From: Bog-375 sp049587755
Lineage (GTDB): Bacteria > Acidobacteriota > Terriglobia > Bryobacterales > Bryobacteraceae
Assembly: GCA_049587755.1 (NCBI GenBank)
Contig: JBAVEN010000079.1
Location: 62,001-126,000 of the forward strand
Direction of reading: 5' to 3'
DNA: 64,000 nucleotides
Shown: positions 41,850 through 51,227 of the stretch, one piece after another
How the letters are laid out: every line of letters starts with the position of its first letter
How positions within the stretch are numbered: the first letter of the stretch is position 1
Translations under genes and position numbers: made by a program
Notes under the pieces: model-generated
Told to the model about the DNA's origin: nothing
The model's database searches: none
The model's input: only the letters and a program-made list of their open reading frames with translations

Positions 41850-42950
41850 ATGCCGACTCCCGAATGGCAGGTCGAAGTGGATCGCTGGACGCCGGAAGAA
41901 TGGTCCCAGATGCTCGATCTGTTCAACGATGCCAATGTCTATCAGACGTGGTCGTATGGCCAAGTCCGGTGGGGAAGAAAAAGCTTGAGTCACCTGGTCC
42001 TTAAACGAGGTGGCGAGGTTCTTGGAATGGCACAACTCAGGATCGTCCGCCCGACGAGATTCAAGTTCGGCATGGGGTATCTGCGATGGGGCCCGCTATG
42101 CGAGCGGCGCGGGAGGCCGCTCGATTCCGAGGTCGTCATGCGCATGGCTAGCGCTTTGAACGCAGAGTATATGCGGAAAAGAAAGCTTTTTCTGCGTATT
42201 TTGCCGAATGCCTTTATTGGATCGCCGCGTGGTGCGGTATTCCAATCGGCGTTTCGCGAATTTGACTCGGAACCCAGCTCCCCGGACAACACTTACCGGA
42301 CCTTCCTCCTAGATCTCGCGCCGGGGCTTGAGGAATTGCGGCGGGGACTCGACGCGAAATGGCGAAACCATCTCTCGCGCGCCGAAAAGAACAACCTGAA
42401 CGTAATCGCAGGGAGCGGGAGAGACGAATATCGGACTTTCTGTCTGATCTATGACCAGATGCGAAAGCGCAAGACGTTCGAAACGACGGTGGATGTTGAG
42501 GAGTTTGAGCGGATCCAAGAAGATCTGGCGGAGCCCTATCGCATGCGGATCTTGATCTGCGAGGAGAGGGGTGTGCCAGTGGCGGGGCTTGTTGCTTCGG
42601 CAATGGGTGATTCAGCGATCTATCTGCTCGGCGCGACCAACGAAGACGGGCTGAAATCACAAGGTGCCTATCTGCTGCAGTGGACCATGATTAAATGGCT
42701 CAAAGAAAAGGGCATCAGATGGTATGATCTGGGAGGCATCGATCCTATTGGGAACCCAGGGGTTTACTCCTTTAAGAGGGGATTCTCTGGGGCCGACGTT
42801 TATCAGATGAACCCGATGGTAGCGTGTACCAGTGTCGTGTCTTCTGCAGTTGTCAGGGCCGGCTTGGCCATGCAGCGGACGTTTCGTGGCCGGAATGAGG
42901 TTTCGCCGGCGCCGTCAGGCCGTGAACAATCGGAGCTGAAGGCAGGATAG
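41850..42950 (+). CDS. FemAB/GNAT-like peptidyltransferase family protein
   Basis: The protein is 366 residues. It has WSYGQVRWGRKSLSHLVLKRGGEVLGMAQLRIV at the N-terminal half, WRNHLSRAEKNNLNVI in the middle and GLVASAMGDSAIYLLGATNEDG, then LQWTMIKWLKEKGIRWYDLGGIDP and GVYSFKRGFSG at the end. These match the FemAB-like double GNAT fold (peptidoglycan-bridge or exosortase-associated). It may add an amino acid to the polysaccharide. It starts 54 bases after the FkbH gene. Confidence 0.88.
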   Translation: MPTPEWQVEVDRWTPEEWSQMLDLFNDANVYQTWSYGQVRWGRKSLSHLVLKRGGEVLGMAQLRIVRPTRFKFGMGYLRWGPLCERRGRPLDSEVVMRMASALNAEYMRKRKLFLRILPNAFIGSPRGAVFQSAFREFDSEPSSPDNTYRTFLLDLAPGLEELRRGLDAKWRNHLSRAEKNNLNVIAGSGRDEYRTFCLIYDQMRKRKTFETTVDVEEFERIQEDLAEPYRMRILICEERGVPVAGLVASAMGDSAIYLLGATNEDGLKSQGAYLLQWTMIKWLKEKGIRWYDLGGIDPIGNPGVYSFKRGFSGADVYQMNPMVACTSVVSSAVVRAGLAMQRTFRGRNEVSPAPSGREQSELKAG

Positions 42951-43087
42951 CCTGGGGTCTGTTCCAAGAGCCGCTTGCTGATGGAATTCCTCGAACGTAG
43001 CCTGGATTAACGGACCGATAGAACCTTTTCCCGGACAATCTCAGACCCGCGAGAAGCCAAGCCCGGGCTGTTTGTTTCGACTTTCTT

Positions 43088-44032
43088 ATGGATATCTCAG
43101 TTATCATCGTTGGATGGAATGCGGGGCATTATTTGGAGCTGTGCCTCGAAAGTTTGTCGGAAGCGCCGCCACGGCGGACCATGGAGATCCTTGTACTTGA
43201 CAATGCCTCGACCGACGGCTCGGCGGAACTGATCGAAGCTCGATTTCCCCACGTCAAACTCATCAGAAGCACCGAAAACCTCGGCTTTGCCAAAGGCAAC
43301 AACGAGGCGATCCGACAATGCCAGGGACGGTACATCGCCCTGGTGAATCCTGATGTGATCGTCCTGCCGGGTTGCCTGGATGCGTTGGCGGATTTCCTGG
43401 ATCAGAACCCCAAGGTAGGAAACGTGGGTCCGCGCGTTTTCAACCCCGACATGACACAGCAGAGCACGTGCCGGCGATTTCCTACTCTGTGGAACAACTT
43501 TTGTTCGGCAACCACCCTGGCGAGCAGGTTCAAGGGCTCCCGTTTTTTCGCTGGCGAGCACATGTTTTTCTTTCCCCATGACCGAACTCTGGCCGTCGAC
43601 GTCCTGGTGGGTTGTTTCTCGATGATACGTCGCGAAGCTCTTGAGGCCGTGGGCCTTTTGGATGAAGGCCTGTTCATGTATGGCGATGATGTCGATTGGT
43701 GCCGCCGTGCGTGGAATGCGGGATGGGAGGTGGTTTTCTTTCCTGGCGCACGGGCAATTCATGACCGGGGTAAAATCACAGCCCCCTATCCCGTTCGCTT
43801 CGCAGTCGCGCAGCAACGGTCGGTGATCCACTACTGGAAAAAACATCACAGCTTTTTGGGGGTATTGGGAATCCGGAGCATACTGTTTCTCAATCACCTT
43901 CTGCGGTACACGTTTGCTGTTCTCTCAGGCCTGGCTCATTCCAAGGGAGGTGCACGAAGCGAAGTGGGAAAACAGGTGAGCAGCGCCTGCCTGCGGGAGC
44001 TCATCTCTGGCAGCATTCCGAACAGGGTCTGA
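43088..44032 (+). CDS. Glycosyltransferase family 2 (rhamnosyltransferase-like)
   Basis: The 314-residue protein has DISVIIVGWNAGHYLELCLESL, LVLDNASTDGSAELI, GFAKGNNEAIR and LVNPDVIVLPG, then the central region with LMYGDDVDWCRRAWNAGWEV. This is the GT2 branch of rhamnosyltransferases. The last 57 bases are the first part of repeat A, which is copied at 45218. The C-terminus (SACLRELISGSIPNRV) thus has a second copy downstream. Confidence 0.9.
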   Translation: MDISVIIVGWNAGHYLELCLESLSEAPPRRTMEILVLDNASTDGSAELIEARFPHVKLIRSTENLGFAKGNNEAIRQCQGRYIALVNPDVIVLPGCLDALADFLDQNPKVGNVGPRVFNPDMTQQSTCRRFPTLWNNFCSATTLASRFKGSRFFAGEHMFFFPHDRTLAVDVLVGCFSMIRREALEAVGLLDEGLFMYGDDVDWCRRAWNAGWEVVFFPGARAIHDRGKITAPYPVRFAVAQQRSVIHYWKKHHSFLGVLGIRSILFLNHLLRYTFAVLSGLAHSKGGARSEVGKQVSSACLRELISGSIPNRV

Positions 44033-44089
44033 GGGGCAACCTGGTAGCTGTCATCATGGCAATTTCCGCTTCGATCTCGCGCCTCGCGG
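43976..44089 (+). repeat. Direct repeat A, copy 1
   Basis: The 114 bases match 45218-45331 with five mismatches and no gaps (about 96%). They run from the end of the GT2 gene to the first eleven codons of a GNAT gene. The second copy continues into the full GNAT gene, but this copy is joined to repeat B instead. Confidence 0.92.
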
Positions 44090-44094
44090 TCTAG
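44056..44094 (+). pseudogene. GNAT acetyltransferase start, twelve codons only
   Basis: The ATG at 44056 reads MAISASISRLAV and then TAG. It matches the start of the intact gene at 45298 (MTISTSISRLAAYY), but the remainder is missing. The frame runs straight into repeat B, which in the other copy lies behind the gene. So about 700 bases were lost here. Confidence 0.85.
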
Positions 44095-44162
44095 CATGTG
44101 GCATTCCCCTCTGTTTCACCAGACTTCGTTTGTTTACATACACTTGCCAGTGTGCGGCAGCC
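44090..44162 (+). repeat. Direct repeat B, copy 1
   Basis: TCTAGCATGTGGCA and the following bases match 46035-46105 at about 80% with a 2-base gap. In the second copy this segment lies just behind the GNAT gene. Confidence 0.75.
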
Positions 44163-44191
44163 ACTGGTGACAGCTCAGTGAGGTTCCTAGA

Positions 44192-45103
44192 ATGCTCCGT
44201 TACTGTTTGTCGGCAATGGCACTAAAAGCTTTCTCCAGTTCGCACTTGACAAAGCGAATGTATCGGGGATTGGGCAATACCTTGGGAAGCAAGAAGCGTG
44301 CGGTGGGCCAGATGCCGGCTTTCTATCTAGATCGTGTCAATCGTATGCTGCGTATCGCCAAGAATTACGGGGTTCCGAAAAATGGTGATAGGTTGGTCGA
44401 ACTCGGTACAGGATGGCTCCATTGGGAAGCCATCACCGCTAGACTTTTTTTTGATGTGAGCGGTGTTCTTTTCGACGTTTGGGACAATCGGCAGATCAAT
44501 GGACTTAAAAACTATCTAAAACAACTTGATAATTCTCTAGACAAGTTAGACGTCGATAACGCTCAACGCATCTCCGCACACAGATTAATTTCTAGGGTTA
44601 TGGAAATAACAGATTATCAGGACCTTTACAACTTATTGGGGTTTGAATATGTCTTAGATCATAGTGGGAGTCTAAACCAATTCGCAACGGGATCGTTTGA
44701 CATCGCAGTTAGCGCTGGGGTCATGGAGCACATTTATGCCAAGGATGCACCCGAATTCGTAGTTGGCATTGCTAACTTGCTGAAGCCTGGTGGCTATTCA
44801 ATACATAGTATTAACATCAGAGATCATCTCTTCCAATACGATAACTCAGTGTCCCGGAAACAATATCTTCGTTATCCTCACTGGGTCTGGCGTCTGTGCT
44901 TTGAGAACGACGTTCAGTACATCAACCGAATACAGCGCTCGGAATGGCTAGAACTCTTCAAGAGGGCTGGTCTTGTGCTAGCCGAGGAAGAGGTTGAGGT
45001 GGAAGATTTGTCAGGTCTGAAAGTGGCGACGGTTTATCAGAAGTACGAAGGGAATGACCTGGGATGTGGAGGTCTGGAATTGGTTCATCGTAAACCTGTT
45101 TGA
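44192..45103 (+). CDS. SAM-dependent methyltransferase-like protein, AT-richer than neighbours
   Basis: The protein is 303 residues. LVELGTGWLHWEAITARLFF has the SAM-binding motif E-x-G-x-G, and FDIAVSAGVMEHIY and LLKPGGYSIHSINIRD match the later motifs of class I enzymes. The acceptor is unknown. Its DNA is AT-richer than neighbouring genes (runs such as AAAACTATCTAAAACAACTT), and it lies between the two copies of repeat A. It thus looks like an inserted gene. The start ATG at 44192 is supported by a weak ribosome site only. Confidence 0.82.
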   Translation: MLRYCLSAMALKAFSSSHLTKRMYRGLGNTLGSKKRAVGQMPAFYLDRVNRMLRIAKNYGVPKNGDRLVELGTGWLHWEAITARLFFDVSGVLFDVWDNRQINGLKNYLKQLDNSLDKLDVDNAQRISAHRLISRVMEITDYQDLYNLLGFEYVLDHSGSLNQFATGSFDIAVSAGVMEHIYAKDAPEFVVGIANLLKPGGYSIHSINIRDHLFQYDNSVSRKQYLRYPHWVWRLCFENDVQYINRIQRSEWLELFKRAGLVLAEEEVEVEDLSGLKVATVYQKYEGNDLGCGGLELVHRKPV

Positions 45104-45217
45104 GAAACCGTGCACAGGGTGAAGCCGGAGACAGGCGCTTGGAGTCAGCCGAACAGCCGTGATCTTGTTGTTGCCCCTTGAATACAGTTGAGCTTGCGCT
45201 CCCCGGGCCATACCAGG

Positions 45218-45331
45218 GTGAGCAGCCCCTGCCTGCGGGAACTCATCTCTGGCAGCATTCCGAACAGGGTCTGAGGGGCAACCTGGTAGCTGTCATCATG
45301 ACAATTTCCACTTCAATCTCGCGCCTCGCGG
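45218..45331 (+). repeat. Direct repeat A, copy 2
   Basis: This copy of 43976-44089 carries the last 18 codons and stop of the GT2 gene, without the rest of that gene, and then the first codons of the complete GNAT gene. Confidence 0.92.
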
Positions 45332-45999
45332 CTTATTACAAACGAAACGGCCTTGGGGCGACAATCCGCCGTGCGGGTCTAGCCGTACGACGGGCGTTAT
45401 TTTCAAACGGCATGATTCTCCTGTACTGTGACCTGTCCGAGGAGTCTGCGCGTCCGGTAGATTCCGAGAGCGTTGTCAATGTGGAGCAGAAGAGAAGCTG
45501 TGCCGAACTCAGCCGAGATGATCTGCAAGCGATGACCAGTTTCTGGAATCCCAAGCTGGCCTACCGAAACATCCACGAGCGGTTCGGCGAAGGGGCTGTG
45601 CTGTGGTTGATCAAGTCCGCAGATAGGCTGGCTGGCTACGGCTGGACCTTGCGGGGACACACGATCGAACCCCATTACTTCCCTCTGGGGCAGCGTGATG
45701 CGCATCTTTTCGATTTCCACGTGTTCCCGCAATATCGGGGTCGGGGAATGAATCCGTTCCTGGTTGGCCACATTCTTCGTAGCTTGGCAGCGGAGGGGGT
45801 AGCGCGTGCGTTTATTGAAGCAGCAGGGTGGAACGAGGCACAGTTGTTGTCCTTGGGAAAGACTCCATTTCATCGCTTCGGTCGCGCCAGAAAGTGGACG
45901 ATTTTTGGGCGCACAATCGTGTGCTGGGCCGGGAACGAAGCGCTGCTGCAGGAACGGACAGGCACTTCCGAGAGGTTAATCCGGACCCGCCCCGGCTGA
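45298..45999 (+). CDS. GNAT-family acetyltransferase-like protein
   Basis: The 233-residue protein from the ATG at 45298 has LFDFHVFPQYRGRGMNPFLVGHILR, the acetyl-CoA-binding loop (Q-Y-R-G-R-G) with a following helix, and FIEAAGWNEAQLLSLGKTPFHRFGRAR. The acceptor is unknown; a sugar amine is likely in this cluster. The frame is open back to 45178, but the region before 45298 belongs to the GT2 remnant. Its 5' part is present a second time at 44056 in truncated form. Confidence 0.8.
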   Translation: MTISTSISRLAAYYKRNGLGATIRRAGLAVRRALFSNGMILLYCDLSEESARPVDSESVVNVEQKRSCAELSRDDLQAMTSFWNPKLAYRNIHERFGEGAVLWLIKSADRLAGYGWTLRGHTIEPHYFPLGQRDAHLFDFHVFPQYRGRGMNPFLVGHILRSLAAEGVARAFIEAAGWNEAQLLSLGKTPFHRFGRARKWTIFGRTIVCWAGNEALLQERTGTSERLIRTRPG

Positions 46000-46034
46000 G
46001 AACGACCGATCCTCTGCGCTGAACTCCAGCACTT

Positions 46035-46105
46035 TCTAGCATGTGGCAGTCCCCAGTTTCGCCAGATTTCCTTTATTTACATGCACTTGTCAGTATACGG
46101 CAACC
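46035..46105 (+). repeat. Direct repeat B, copy 2
   Basis: The partner of 44090-44162. It lies 36 bases after the GNAT gene, at the place where the first copy follows repeat A directly. Confidence 0.75.
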
Positions 46106-46269
46106 CATCGTCCCGAACCTCCAAGGCCGTACTTTACCTTTCGGAATACGGGAAACGTCGACTAAAGGCGGATTGACGATCAGCGAGGCGAACGGTTAAC
46201 CTCAGCTTTCAGGTCTAGTCGTGCAGTCCGCTAAAATCAGGGCGGACTTGCACGGAACGGGAAGGAACA

Positions 46270-47910
46270 ATGAGGAAGAACGGTTATCCGCCGCGCCGTG
46301 GCATCGCTTTTCGGCCCACGCTCAGCGGGCTTTTTCTGATGTCAACATGCCTCTTCGCCCAGCACACGTACTATATCTCCAAAAGCCTTGGATCTGATTC
46401 CAACACTTCTACTCAAGCCCAGACTAAGTCCACCCCTTGGCAGCATCTTCCTGGAATGGCTGGATGTACCGGCACCGGGTGCAGCGTAATCTCCGCGTTC
46501 AATTGCAGCCCAGCCTGTAAGGGACCGGGGAATGGCTATACTCCAGTCGCGGGGGATCAGTTTATTCTTTACGGAGGCGACACCTGGGGAGCGTCTGATC
46601 TTGGTGTCTCATGGGGCGGCAGCGGCTCCAGCAGCGCATCGATTTATATCGGAGTCGATCAGACTTGGTACAATTCAAGCGTTTGTGGCTCATCGTGGTG
46701 TAGGCCCATCTTCAACGCGCAGGGCACCGTACTCAGCGGCACGTCCGCTGGAGCGGACATGATCTTTGTGTACGCTGACTATCTGACCATTGACAATATC
46801 GAATTGACTGGCTTTCATACATCGGGAGGCAGCGGCGGAAGCATAGTCGGTATCAATGACAGCAGTGGCAATGGCGGGGATATCGTTGAGCATCTTTACA
46901 TTCATGGCTGGTCCCATGCGGCCAGTGGAGATACAGACAACGCTTTTGCCATCTCAGCGGGCAACGGAAGTCTGCCGAACTCTTGCATCCAATATAATGT
47001 GATTGACGGCTCTGACACTACGAAGGACATGCTCGGAGGTCTGCAAAGCACAATTCCATGTGCCGCTGGCAACGTCATTAAGTACGTGACTAATGGAATT
47101 CAAGGTTCGGGACAGAACTGGTATAACAATGTTATCGGGCCAATTGTCACCTGTTTTTCCGGATGTCATCAGAATGCCATCTTCAACTTCACTTCGATCA
47201 GCGGCAGCGGGAATATCTACATCTATAACAACATCGTCACCGGCACATTCTACTATGGGGGAACGCTCTATGGTGGCTCTGGAGGCGGTATTTGGCTCGC
47301 TGGTAATGGGGCATTCAGCGGCACCGGCTACGTTTTCAATAACCTGATGTATTCTAACTCCGGCGCATTTACGATAGGGTTGGGGGGACACAACGCCTTA
47401 AACTACGGGACGTGGTACGTGTTCAACAACACAGAGGAGTGCGGGAACGACGTTACCATCAATTCAGGGACGGGATCGTGCGGAGGGGATGGCGGTGGCG
47501 CAACGGGAGAGACCTTCAACCTCACGGCGATCAACAACCATTTCATTACTGGCGACGGAGGCTCTACCCCGATCCTGTGCCAGTTCGGAATCGCTTGCTC
47601 GTTTACGACCAATCTAAATCAAACCCTGACCGCCGCGAACACGCAAGGTTATAACGACACCACTGAGACATACGCTTTCTCACCAGGAACCATCAGCGGA
47701 TCTACGGTCGGAGCGGGCACAAATCAGCAGTCGCTCTGCACGACGATTGCAGGTCTGAATGGCGCAGCAGGAGCCGCTTGTGCCTCAGATTTAAGGGGAG
47801 TGGCGCGACCAGCGAGTGCGGCCTGGGACATTGGGGCATATCAGTATCAGGCCGGGGGCAGTACTATTCCCCCCAGTGCCCCCCCCTCTCTTAGTTGGAG
47901 ATTGCAGTGA
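46270..47910 (+). CDS. Secreted right-handed beta-helix (parallel repeat) protein
   Basis: The 546-residue protein has an N-terminal basic signal peptide (FRPTLSGLFLMSTCLFAQ). A long region of short Gly/Asn/Ser-rich strands with NNxxxG patterns (for example YNNVIGPIV, YIYNNIVTG, VFNNLMYSN) fits a pectate-lyase-like helix. It ends LRGVARPASAAWDIGAYQY, the signature of choice-of-anchor Q proteins. This could be a polysaccharide lyase or hydrolase acting on the EPS, or a surface protein. Several Cys residues are present. GGGAAGGAAC is the ribosome site. Confidence 0.85.
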   Translation: MRKNGYPPRRGIAFRPTLSGLFLMSTCLFAQHTYYISKSLGSDSNTSTQAQTKSTPWQHLPGMAGCTGTGCSVISAFNCSPACKGPGNGYTPVAGDQFILYGGDTWGASDLGVSWGGSGSSSASIYIGVDQTWYNSSVCGSSWCRPIFNAQGTVLSGTSAGADMIFVYADYLTIDNIELTGFHTSGGSGGSIVGINDSSGNGGDIVEHLYIHGWSHAASGDTDNAFAISAGNGSLPNSCIQYNVIDGSDTTKDMLGGLQSTIPCAAGNVIKYVTNGIQGSGQNWYNNVIGPIVTCFSGCHQNAIFNFTSISGSGNIYIYNNIVTGTFYYGGTLYGGSGGGIWLAGNGAFSGTGYVFNNLMYSNSGAFTIGLGGHNALNYGTWYVFNNTEECGNDVTINSGTGSCGGDGGGATGETFNLTAINNHFITGDGGSTPILCQFGIACSFTTNLNQTLTAANTQGYNDTTETYAFSPGTISGSTVGAGTNQQSLCTTIAGLNGAAGAACASDLRGVARPASAAWDIGAYQYQAGGSTIPPSAPPSLSWRLQ

Positions 47911-48565
47911 GCCCTTTGGCCTCGTGTGCAGAGACTAAAGGCCTGAGTCAGCCGGCTCGCTTTGCTATCAATCCGAAGTCCGGGGATGCGGGCGGGAGCG
48001 GCGTGTTACAACCAATTGAAGAAGCGGGCGCGCCCACGCTCAATCGGCAAACCGAACGCGGTCGCGCGATGCCGACGCCGTTAAGAGCAATGAACCAGCT
48101 ATAGCCAGCCCGGGACCTGATCGAAGCGATCGGTGGACATGGCTGTCGGATGCACTATGCCGGCCGCTTCGGTCTGAAGCTGCTCGAACGCTTGCCGATA
48201 TTTGGCGAAGAGCCTAACGTCTATGCCTTCCCCTATAACTGATAACTAATGGCTGACAGCTGGTGGCCGACTGTTCGAAGACGACGGCCTGTGCTGCCCG
48301 GAGTCAGTCGGCTTGGGCGGTCGCTTTCCAGGAGTTTCGTAACACACCGGCTAGATTGAAGTTCTTGCAGACGATTTAAGAACGTGCGCACCCACGCGCG
48401 ACCCAAAGTGGCGACGCAAGGCCGGCGCTGCTAGGACCAAATGAACCACATCCCAGGAATAGCGTTTTACCGAAGCTGGAACCGTCCGGCACGACGCTCG
48501 ACGTGCCGGAAAAGCCCCCTTGTTTACGGACAACCCTGATCATTGCAACCACATAGGCATACCAC
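47911..48565. other. Spacer with a gene remnant
   Basis: No complete gene is seen in these 650 bases. A frame of 46 codons at 48105-48242 (LIEAIGGHGCRMHYAGRF, then LLERLPIFGEEPNVYAFPYN) looks like the end of a former protein. The rest is without a sign of coding. The Wzy-like gene starts at 48566. Confidence 0.5.
48105..48242 (+). pseudogene. C-terminal remnant of an unidentified protein
   Basis: The frame opens after a TAG at 48102 and ends with TGA at 48240-48242. The peptide contains GRFGLKLLERLPIFGEEPNVYAFPY, which has the look of a conserved protein end, but I cannot name the family. Confidence 0.35.
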
Positions 48566-49954
48566 ATGATTGAACGGGGCGCAATGGCACATTTTCAGTT
48601 TGGAGGCGGCGCGGCGGCAACGGTGCTGCATCCGCTGGTGGCGGTGGCGATGCTGATCGCTAGTGCGCTGATTCTGAGCCGGCCCCGCGACAAGGCCATC
48701 ACGCCCTTTCTGCTCGCTTATTTCACGATCCCGTTCGGACAAGTGTTGGTGCTGGGAGGCGTGCACTTTATGATGCATCAGATCCTCATCCTGACCGTAT
48801 TGGCCCGGATGGCCGCCTTCCGCTCGTCGTCTTCGACAAGAAGGCTCGCAGGGGGATTCAGCGTCCTGGACAAGTTGGTGGTGCTCTGGACGCTGTTGGA
48901 ACTAATCATGCTTGTTCTCGAGTGGCCGGAGTTACAGGCATTGATCAAGGGCCTGGGTGATCTGGTGGTAACTCTGGGCGGCTACCTGGCGGTGAGGTTT
49001 CTGATTCCCGACCGTGAGGCGGTGCGGCGCACGATCAAGGTCCTGGCCGTGATTTGCGTTATCCAGAGTGCCTGCATGGTTAGCGAACAGTTCACTCATC
49101 AAAATGCGTTCAGCTTCTGCGGAGGGCCCTGGACCTCGATAAGAAACGGCCACGTTCGTTCGGAGGGAGTGATGGGCACTCTCTACGGGGGCACGATCGC
49201 CGGTTTGTCGATTCCCTTGTTTCTCTGGCTGTGGACGGAAAGAAAGTCCCGGATGGTAGCGTACGCGGGACTTGCCGGGGCTACGGTTATGGTGTTTACG
49301 TCCCACGCGAGCACGTCGTGGTTTGCATATGGCGCGAGCCTTGTGGGGCTTTGCTTCTGGCCTCTGCGCAAGCAGATGCGACTCGTCCGGTGGGGGATTG
49401 TGGCCACCTTAGTGGGATTACACCTTGTCATGCATGGGCCCGTTTGGTCCCTAATTGAAAAAATTGACCTGACCGGCGGCTCATCCAACTATCATCGTTA
49501 CATGCTGGTGGATAATTGTATCCGGCATTTTGGCGATTGGTGGCTTATCGGATATAGGTATTACGGCGACTGGGGATTCGATATGTGGGATCTCTGCAAC
49601 CAGTTTGTTGTCGCCGCTTTGACGGGGGGGCTCTTGACCCTGGTCATTTTCATCGCGATTTACAGCCGGAGTTTTGGCGCGATCGGGACGGCGAGGAAGC
49701 ATGTGGCCGGCGACCGCGGGCAGGAATGGTTCCTCTGGTGCACGGGCTCAGTTTTGTTTGCCCTTGTGGTAGCGTCTTTTGGAATTAACTATATGTATTA
49801 CGTAACGGCATTTTTCTTCTGTTTGCTGGCCTGTATTTCCGTGGCAACCTTCGAGGCAAGGCAGGCGACGGTTCGAAGCGTGAAGACGCTGGACCAGGAG
49901 CAGTTCGCATCCGCTTCCAGCGCAGCGGGGAGTATTTCTTGGCTGAAGACCTGA
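48566..49954 (+). CDS. Multi-pass membrane protein, Wzy/O-antigen-ligase-like polymerase
   Basis: The protein is 462 residues with about ten transmembrane helices (for example LHPLVAVAMLIASALIL, FLLAYFTIPFGQVLVLGGV, TLVIFIAIY, FFFCLLACISV). A large periplasmic loop with HRYMLVDNCIRHFGDWWLIGYRYYGDWGFDMWDLCNQ resembles the conserved loop of Wzy and WaaL proteins. Such proteins join lipid-linked repeat units. The ATG at 48566 or 48584 could start it. It overlaps the frame of the next gene, whose real start is 49999. Confidence 0.85.
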   Translation: MIERGAMAHFQFGGGAAATVLHPLVAVAMLIASALILSRPRDKAITPFLLAYFTIPFGQVLVLGGVHFMMHQILILTVLARMAAFRSSSSTRRLAGGFSVLDKLVVLWTLLELIMLVLEWPELQALIKGLGDLVVTLGGYLAVRFLIPDREAVRRTIKVLAVICVIQSACMVSEQFTHQNAFSFCGGPWTSIRNGHVRSEGVMGTLYGGTIAGLSIPLFLWLWTERKSRMVAYAGLAGATVMVFTSHASTSWFAYGASLVGLCFWPLRKQMRLVRWGIVATLVGLHLVMHGPVWSLIEKIDLTGGSSNYHRYMLVDNCIRHFGDWWLIGYRYYGDWGFDMWDLCNQFVVAALTGGLLTLVIFIAIYSRSFGAIGTARKHVAGDRGQEWFLWCTGSVLFALVVASFGINYMYYVTAFFFCLLACISVATFEARQATVRSVKTLDQEQFASASSAAGSISWLKT

Positions 49955-49998
49955 CCCCTTCAGAAAAACGGGCCAGAAGCGGGCGTCAAGGAGAAACG

Positions 49999-51213
49999 AT
50001 GAGCGACAGAAACGAGCGCGTGCGGGTGCTGTTCAGCTTTCCGCTCCGGCTGGGTGCGGACAGAATTTGCGGCATCGCTTGGCAACAGGTCAACGGCCTC
50101 GCGGCTGCGGGAGCGGACGTGCTGGTCTTTCCCGCCTCAATTTCCAAGCCGGCTTCTCCTCGCGTAAGAGTTCGCACGACGCTGGCGAAAGGGAAACTGC
50201 GAATTCCATATAAGATCGTCGGAACGATGCGGGCGGTTGCGTGGCACGATCATATCGTGGCCCGCCGAATCGAGAAATTGGTGGGGCAGATTGACATCGT
50301 CCACACGTGGCCCCTGGGAGCACTCGAAACGCTCAAGACGGCTGCGAGGTTGGGGATCCCGACGGTGCTGGAAAGACCCAACGCCCATACCGGTTTTGCC
50401 ATGGAGGTCGTGCAGAACGAGTGCGAGCGCCTGGGGGTCACGCTGCCGCCGGATCACGAACACGCCTTCAACGCGAAGAAACTGCACAAAGAGGAAGAGG
50501 AATACCGCTTGGCCACACGCCTCCTGTGTCCGTGCGATTTTGTGGTGAAAACGTTTCTCGATAAGGGATATCCGAAGGAGCAGTTGGCCCGGCATATCTA
50601 CGGATATGATGAGAAGGTGTACTACCCCAGCAGCAAGCCGCGGGATCCCAAGCGCGGGCTGACCATGCTATTTGTCGGGGTGTGTGCGGTACGGAAGGGC
50701 GTGCACTACGCCCTGGAGGCATGGCTCCGGTCTCCGGCTTCGAAGGACGGGACTTTTCTGATCGCCGGGGCATTCTTGTCGGCCTACCAGGAGAAACTCG
50801 GGCCCATGCTCGCGCATCCGAGCGTAAGGGTATTGGGCCACCGAAACGACGTGCCGGAGCTTATGCGGAATAGCGACATTCTGGTGCTTCCGAGCATCGA
50901 GGAAGGCTTTGGTCTGGTGATTGCGGAGGCCATGGGCAGCGGATGCGTTCCGCTCGCCTCGGACGCCTGCACCGAGATCTGCAGCCATATGAAAACGGGA
51001 CTCATGCACCACGTAGGAGACGTCGAAGCGCTGACCCAGCACATCACGATGCTGCACGAAGATCGCATCCTGCTCGAAAGACTTCGCGCCACGTGTCTCG
51101 AAGCCGCTCCGGGAGTCACGTGGACTGCCGCCGGACGGATGCTTCTCGGCGCGTATCGCGAAACGATTGCGGCCCACAGAGCAGGCGCTCCCTGCGAGAG
51201 CGGCCAAGCCTGA
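49999..51213 (+). CDS. Glycosyltransferase family 4
   Basis: The 404-residue protein from the ATG at 49999 has AAGGAGAAACG as ribosome site. It has VRVLFSFPLRLGADRICGIAWQQVNGLAAAGADV, then GLTMLFVGVCAVRKGVHYALEAWL, LVLPSIEEGFGLVIAEAMGSGCVPLASD, the donor-binding EGFG-E region of GT4 enzymes. The sugar and acceptor are not known. The next GT2 gene starts 14 bases after its stop. Confidence 0.9.
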   Translation: MSDRNERVRVLFSFPLRLGADRICGIAWQQVNGLAAAGADVLVFPASISKPASPRVRVRTTLAKGKLRIPYKIVGTMRAVAWHDHIVARRIEKLVGQIDIVHTWPLGALETLKTAARLGIPTVLERPNAHTGFAMEVVQNECERLGVTLPPDHEHAFNAKKLHKEEEEYRLATRLLCPCDFVVKTFLDKGYPKEQLARHIYGYDEKVYYPSSKPRDPKRGLTMLFVGVCAVRKGVHYALEAWLRSPASKDGTFLIAGAFLSAYQEKLGPMLAHPSVRVLGHRNDVPELMRNSDILVLPSIEEGFGLVIAEAMGSGCVPLASDACTEICSHMKTGLMHHVGDVEALTQHITMLHEDRILLERLRATCLEAAPGVTWTAAGRMLLGAYRETIAAHRAGAPCESGQA

Positions 51214-51227
51214 GAGGATCGGGTTTC

